In this document: in pieces, positions 62,701 through 64,000 of the stretch
Layout of the letters: each line of letters opens with the position of its first letter
How positions within the stretch are numbered: the stretch's first letter is position 1
Origin: Cinnamomum chago
Lineage: Eukaryota > Streptophyta > Magnoliopsida > Laurales > Lauraceae
NCBI GenBank assembly: GCA_038049695.1
Contig: CP142453.1
Coordinates: 20,526,001-20,590,000, forward strand
Length of the DNA: 64,000 bases
Reading direction: 5' to 3'
Notes under the pieces: model-generated
The model's database searches: none
The model's input: the letters and a program-made list of their open reading frames with translations, nothing else
Told to the model about the DNA's origin: nothing
Made by a program: the position numbers and the translations under genes

Positions 62701-64000
62701 TAATTGCTTTTTTGTTTTTTTTGTTCAATTCTGATATCATTTTTTCCTTTCAGTCATTTTTCCCTTTTACTGGGATGCGCACTTCCTAAATGGATGTCTA
62801 CTGGGTTCAATGATCGTCCACTTGCCCCTTCTGCTGGGATACTTAGTTTAGGAATTGGGGATACAATGGTGAGCACTGTTATTTAGCTACAAATAGTTCC
62901 ATTTTCAATATTATTGATACTTGCAAATTTGTAGCTGAGTTCTTAAATTATTCATTTCAAAGGCTAGTTTAGGAATCCTATCTGTCTAGCAGTATATCTG
63001 TACATGATAATGATAATAATAATTTAACAGTTATAATAATACTTATTTCATTTTTTTATATTCTAAATCACTTAATCATTATGAAGTTCATTCACCCACT
63101 TGGGAGTTGGAGTGGCATAAGGCGTGGGTTTGCTTCCCACGTCTTGTGTTCGAAATTCGCCCTAGATTTGCCCAGTGTGCATTTCTGTGGGATTAGCAGG
63201 CGCCACTCGGGGGATTAGTTATATTGGGTCAAAGACCTCACAGATACCCACGTCATTAAAAAAAAAGAACATTTAATATCAATGTCACGTGAAACTATTT
63301 TTTATCTTAAGTTTGGTATCCTTGTAGGCATGCTTGTCAATTTTCTAATGATTTCTTAGGGGATGGGCTTCGAAATGGTGAAGGGTGAGGGGTGTCTTGT
63401 TTTCCTCATATGCTTGGATTCATTTTCTTATGGTGGGAGTAAATGTCCCATGAAAACGTATCATCCATTTTACAAATATGGCATGCTCTAACCAACCATT
63501 TCTCTTATCAAGATTGTCCAACCCCCTTAGAAACCTCTAGAAAAATTCCAAATGTCCCTACAAAATCATTTTGAAATCTCAAAATAAATAAGTAAAATAA
63601 AATAAAAAGTACCTAAAGATTGTTGAGCAGTGAAAAACAGTCGAGTATTGTGCAACATATCTACTTCAAAAAGTTTGCAGGGTTGGTTAGTGTCAAATAA
63701 TGGCACAAGTTAGGCTGTAGTGAGAAACTTCGTACATGAGAACTGAGTGGTAGCTAATATTCACCTACGCACGGTGCATCCATGCATCAGGAATGTCAGA
63801 TAGGTGGGGCTCACCTCTGAGTAATGCATGACAGTAGTCCAGATGCACAGCTCATATGCAGGTGAATTTCTTCCTTGGGTCTGGTACACAAACTAATGGT
63901 TTCCATTAAATGAATGGAAAAAGGAAATAAATTTTGCATGTTTGCATGTTTGCATGTAAACTCTGGTAATAACAGCTTGGGTTTCGCACAGGCATCAATG
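49781..64000 (+). CDS. DOK1: Dolichol kinase (EVAN/DOK1 type), partial at the right edge
   Basis: Dolichol kinase uses CTP to phosphorylate dolichol in the ER membrane, supplying dolichyl phosphate for N-glycosylation. Exons: 49781-49968, 52273-52385, 55180-55389, 55698-55802, 58919-58989, 59084-59161, 59240-59469, 61024-61213, 61347-61412, 62550-62638, 62754-62868 and 63992-64000 (continuing). All introns are GT-AG and the frame is open across every join for 488 aa. The product is strongly hydrophobic with many membrane segments (for example GVLLGLLLLPLFYKFVL and PEFLDLAFGAAFAIFLALEM). Family marks are FPSCASVGEALLATGG, RKFYHLVAVLMFLPAVYLQP, and the CTP-binding motif AGILSLGIGDTM-ASM at about 474-488, cut by the last intron. 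The plant protein is about 570 aa, so roughly 80 residues are missing. Introns of 2.3, 2.8 and 3.1 kb hold several transposons. Confidence 0.93.
50164..51042. mobile_element. Non-autonomous hAT-like element in dolichol kinase intron 1 (879 bp)
   Basis: Ends CAGCGCCGGCTC / GAGCCGGCCCTG are inverted repeats with one mismatch. Flanking octamers GAATTGAA (50156-50163) and GTGTTGAA (51043-51050) agree at 6 of 8 positions, fitting an aged 8-bp hAT duplication. CAGGGCCGGCTC-type ends are common among plant hAT elements. Subterminal stretches rich in GGGGCCTTA/TGGGCCTT (about 50820-51025) lie at the right end. No transposase frame is visible. Confidence 0.65.
53181..53225 (+). mobile_element. 3' end of an RTE-type LINE
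   Basis: GGCGACCCAAGTAGACGAGA followed by CAAGGCTTTTAATGAT is a decayed form of the conserved 3' terminus of plant RTE LINEs (GACCCCA...GGGACAAGGCTT then short repeats). The AT-rich DNA upstream (52830-53180) may be part of another decayed repeat. It lies in dolichol kinase intron 2. Confidence 0.45.
53885..54325. mobile_element. MITE with G-rich left and C-rich right arm, TGA duplication (441 bp)
   Basis: Ends GGGTCCGTTTGGGAAGGG / CCCTTCCCAAACAGACCC are flanked by TGA (53882-53884 and 54326-54328). The left arm is built of GGGGAGGGGAGGGGAGGG-type runs and the right arm of matching C-rich runs, so the two arms can pair over about 100 bases. The ends and the TGA duplication resemble the element at 18711-18993. 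It lies in dolichol kinase intron 2. Confidence 0.8.
56558..56605 (+). mobile_element. 3' end of an RTE-type LINE
   Basis: ATGTAGCTGACGCCAACATG followed by GATGGGACAAGGCTTTGATGA closely follows the plant RTE 3' terminus (ATGTAGCCGACCCCA...TGGGACAAGGCTT). No coding part is preserved upstream. It lies in dolichol kinase intron 4, on the same strand as the gene. Confidence 0.55.
57312..57453. mobile_element. Small MITE with perfect 8-bp duplication (142 bp)
   Basis: Inverted ends CTATGATGCACAGATAC / GTATCCGTGCATCATAG (one mismatch) are flanked by a perfect CCTACAAG on both sides (57304-57311 and 57454-57461). The 8-bp duplication suggests hAT-type mobilisation. The interior carries repeated GATACG / GATATGATAC motifs. 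It lies in dolichol kinase intron 4. Confidence 0.8.
57625..58357. repeat. Dispersed repeat with an internal tandem duplication of about 300 bp
   Basis: The part 57625-57800 matches 35960-36110 in ABCF1 intron 1. From about 57771 a block of about 300 bases (ACAAATTAGTC-ATAATTACT to AAAATTTAAAATGACAAGA) is repeated at 58085-58357 with moderate divergence, period 314. Both copies contain AACATATTCATTAAAA and ATTTGGTGGAAATG. No transposon class could be assigned. Confidence 0.75.
59736..59902. mobile_element. Near-palindromic MITE in a TA run, copy 2 (167 bp)
   Basis: Ends GGGAAATACTCCTATGAGAG / CTCTCATAGGAGCATTTCCC are nearly perfect inverted repeats and match the ends of 44122-44274. TATAT precedes it and TATAG follows it. 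The centre shares GTTGGCATTGGATATGGAT (inverted) with copy 1. It lies in dolichol kinase intron 7. Confidence 0.8.
59930..60680. repeat. GGGCCC-rich repeat units related to the ABCF1 intron 1 cluster
   Basis: Contains CTCACATAGGGCCCCATTGA with TGTGGGACTC, then CGATCCAACGGTCCAATCCA with TTTGGATGGGTG, then a second, less regular set (about 60340-60630: ATCCAATGGTCCAATCCAGT, GTGGGTCCCACC). These match units at 38760-40430. It lies in dolichol kinase intron 7. The short open frame at 60489-60743 inside it is not a gene. Confidence 0.55.
63100..63268 (+). mobile_element. Possible tRNA-derived SINE
   Basis: GAGTGGCATAAGGCGTGGGT followed by a GCTTCCCACG hairpin partner and the B-box-like TGTTCGAAATTCG gives a tRNA-like head; the body continues to an A tail (63258-63267). 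No target duplication was found. It lies in dolichol kinase intron 11. A second, shorter tRNA-like stretch in intron 7 (59535-59595, GGGTTCGAGTC near its end) may be related. Confidence 0.45.

Noticed and set aside
1..64000. CRISPR arrays, phage or plasmid functions, operons
   Set aside because: All genes are plant nuclear genes with introns; no regularly spaced direct repeats with unique spacers were seen.

Overview
This is nuclear DNA of a flowering plant. The evidence is spliced genes with GT-AG introns, plant-specific families (a GIL1/DUF641 protein, a SAUR protein, a UGT86-type glycosyltransferase), and many plant-type MITEs, SINEs and LINE relics. Long introns (one of 12.9 kb) full of transposon debris suggest a mid-sized to large genome; the species cannot be named from the window. 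There are no operons and no sign of a CRISPR or prokaryotic system.

Layout. 1-1639: the first coding exon of a GIL1-like gene on the minus strand, its rest lying beyond the left edge. 1640-15600: intergenic DNA with a hAT-type element (2775-3770), relics of a tRNA-derived SINE family and diverged tandem repeats. 15700-16113: an intronless SAUR gene on the plus strand. 16114-24678: intergenic DNA with a small MITE (18711-18993) and a Mutator-like non-autonomous element (22585-23441). 24679-26980: a complete two-exon UGT86A-like UDP-glycosyltransferase on the minus strand (495 aa). 29311-45894: a complete five-exon ABCF1 (GCN20-type) gene on the minus strand (600 aa); its first coding exon is separated from the rest by a 12.9-kb intron that carries LINE relics, MITEs and a cluster of GGGCCC-rich repeats. 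46990-47395: a decayed glutaredoxin-like pseudogene. 49781-64000: a dolichol kinase gene (EVAN/DOK1 type) on the plus strand, with 11 exons and the first 9 bases of a 12th; it runs off the right edge just after the CTP-binding motif. Its introns also hold several MITEs.

The genes are unrelated in function: light/gravity signalling, auxin response, small-molecule glycosylation, translation-associated ABC ATPase, and dolichyl-phosphate synthesis in the ER. ABCF1 and the dolichol kinase gene are head-to-head, about 3.9 kb apart between start codons. I joined exons by hand using splice sites, reading frame and family conservation; both complete spliced genes give uninterrupted frames of the expected length.

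I found no convincing new biological system. The most interesting items are the very large ABCF1 first intron, a 150-170-bp MITE family inserted into TATATA tracts in introns of both right-hand genes, a SINE family with at least three clear copies, the glutaredoxin-like pseudogene, and repeat families shared between the introns of ABCF1 and the dolichol kinase gene.
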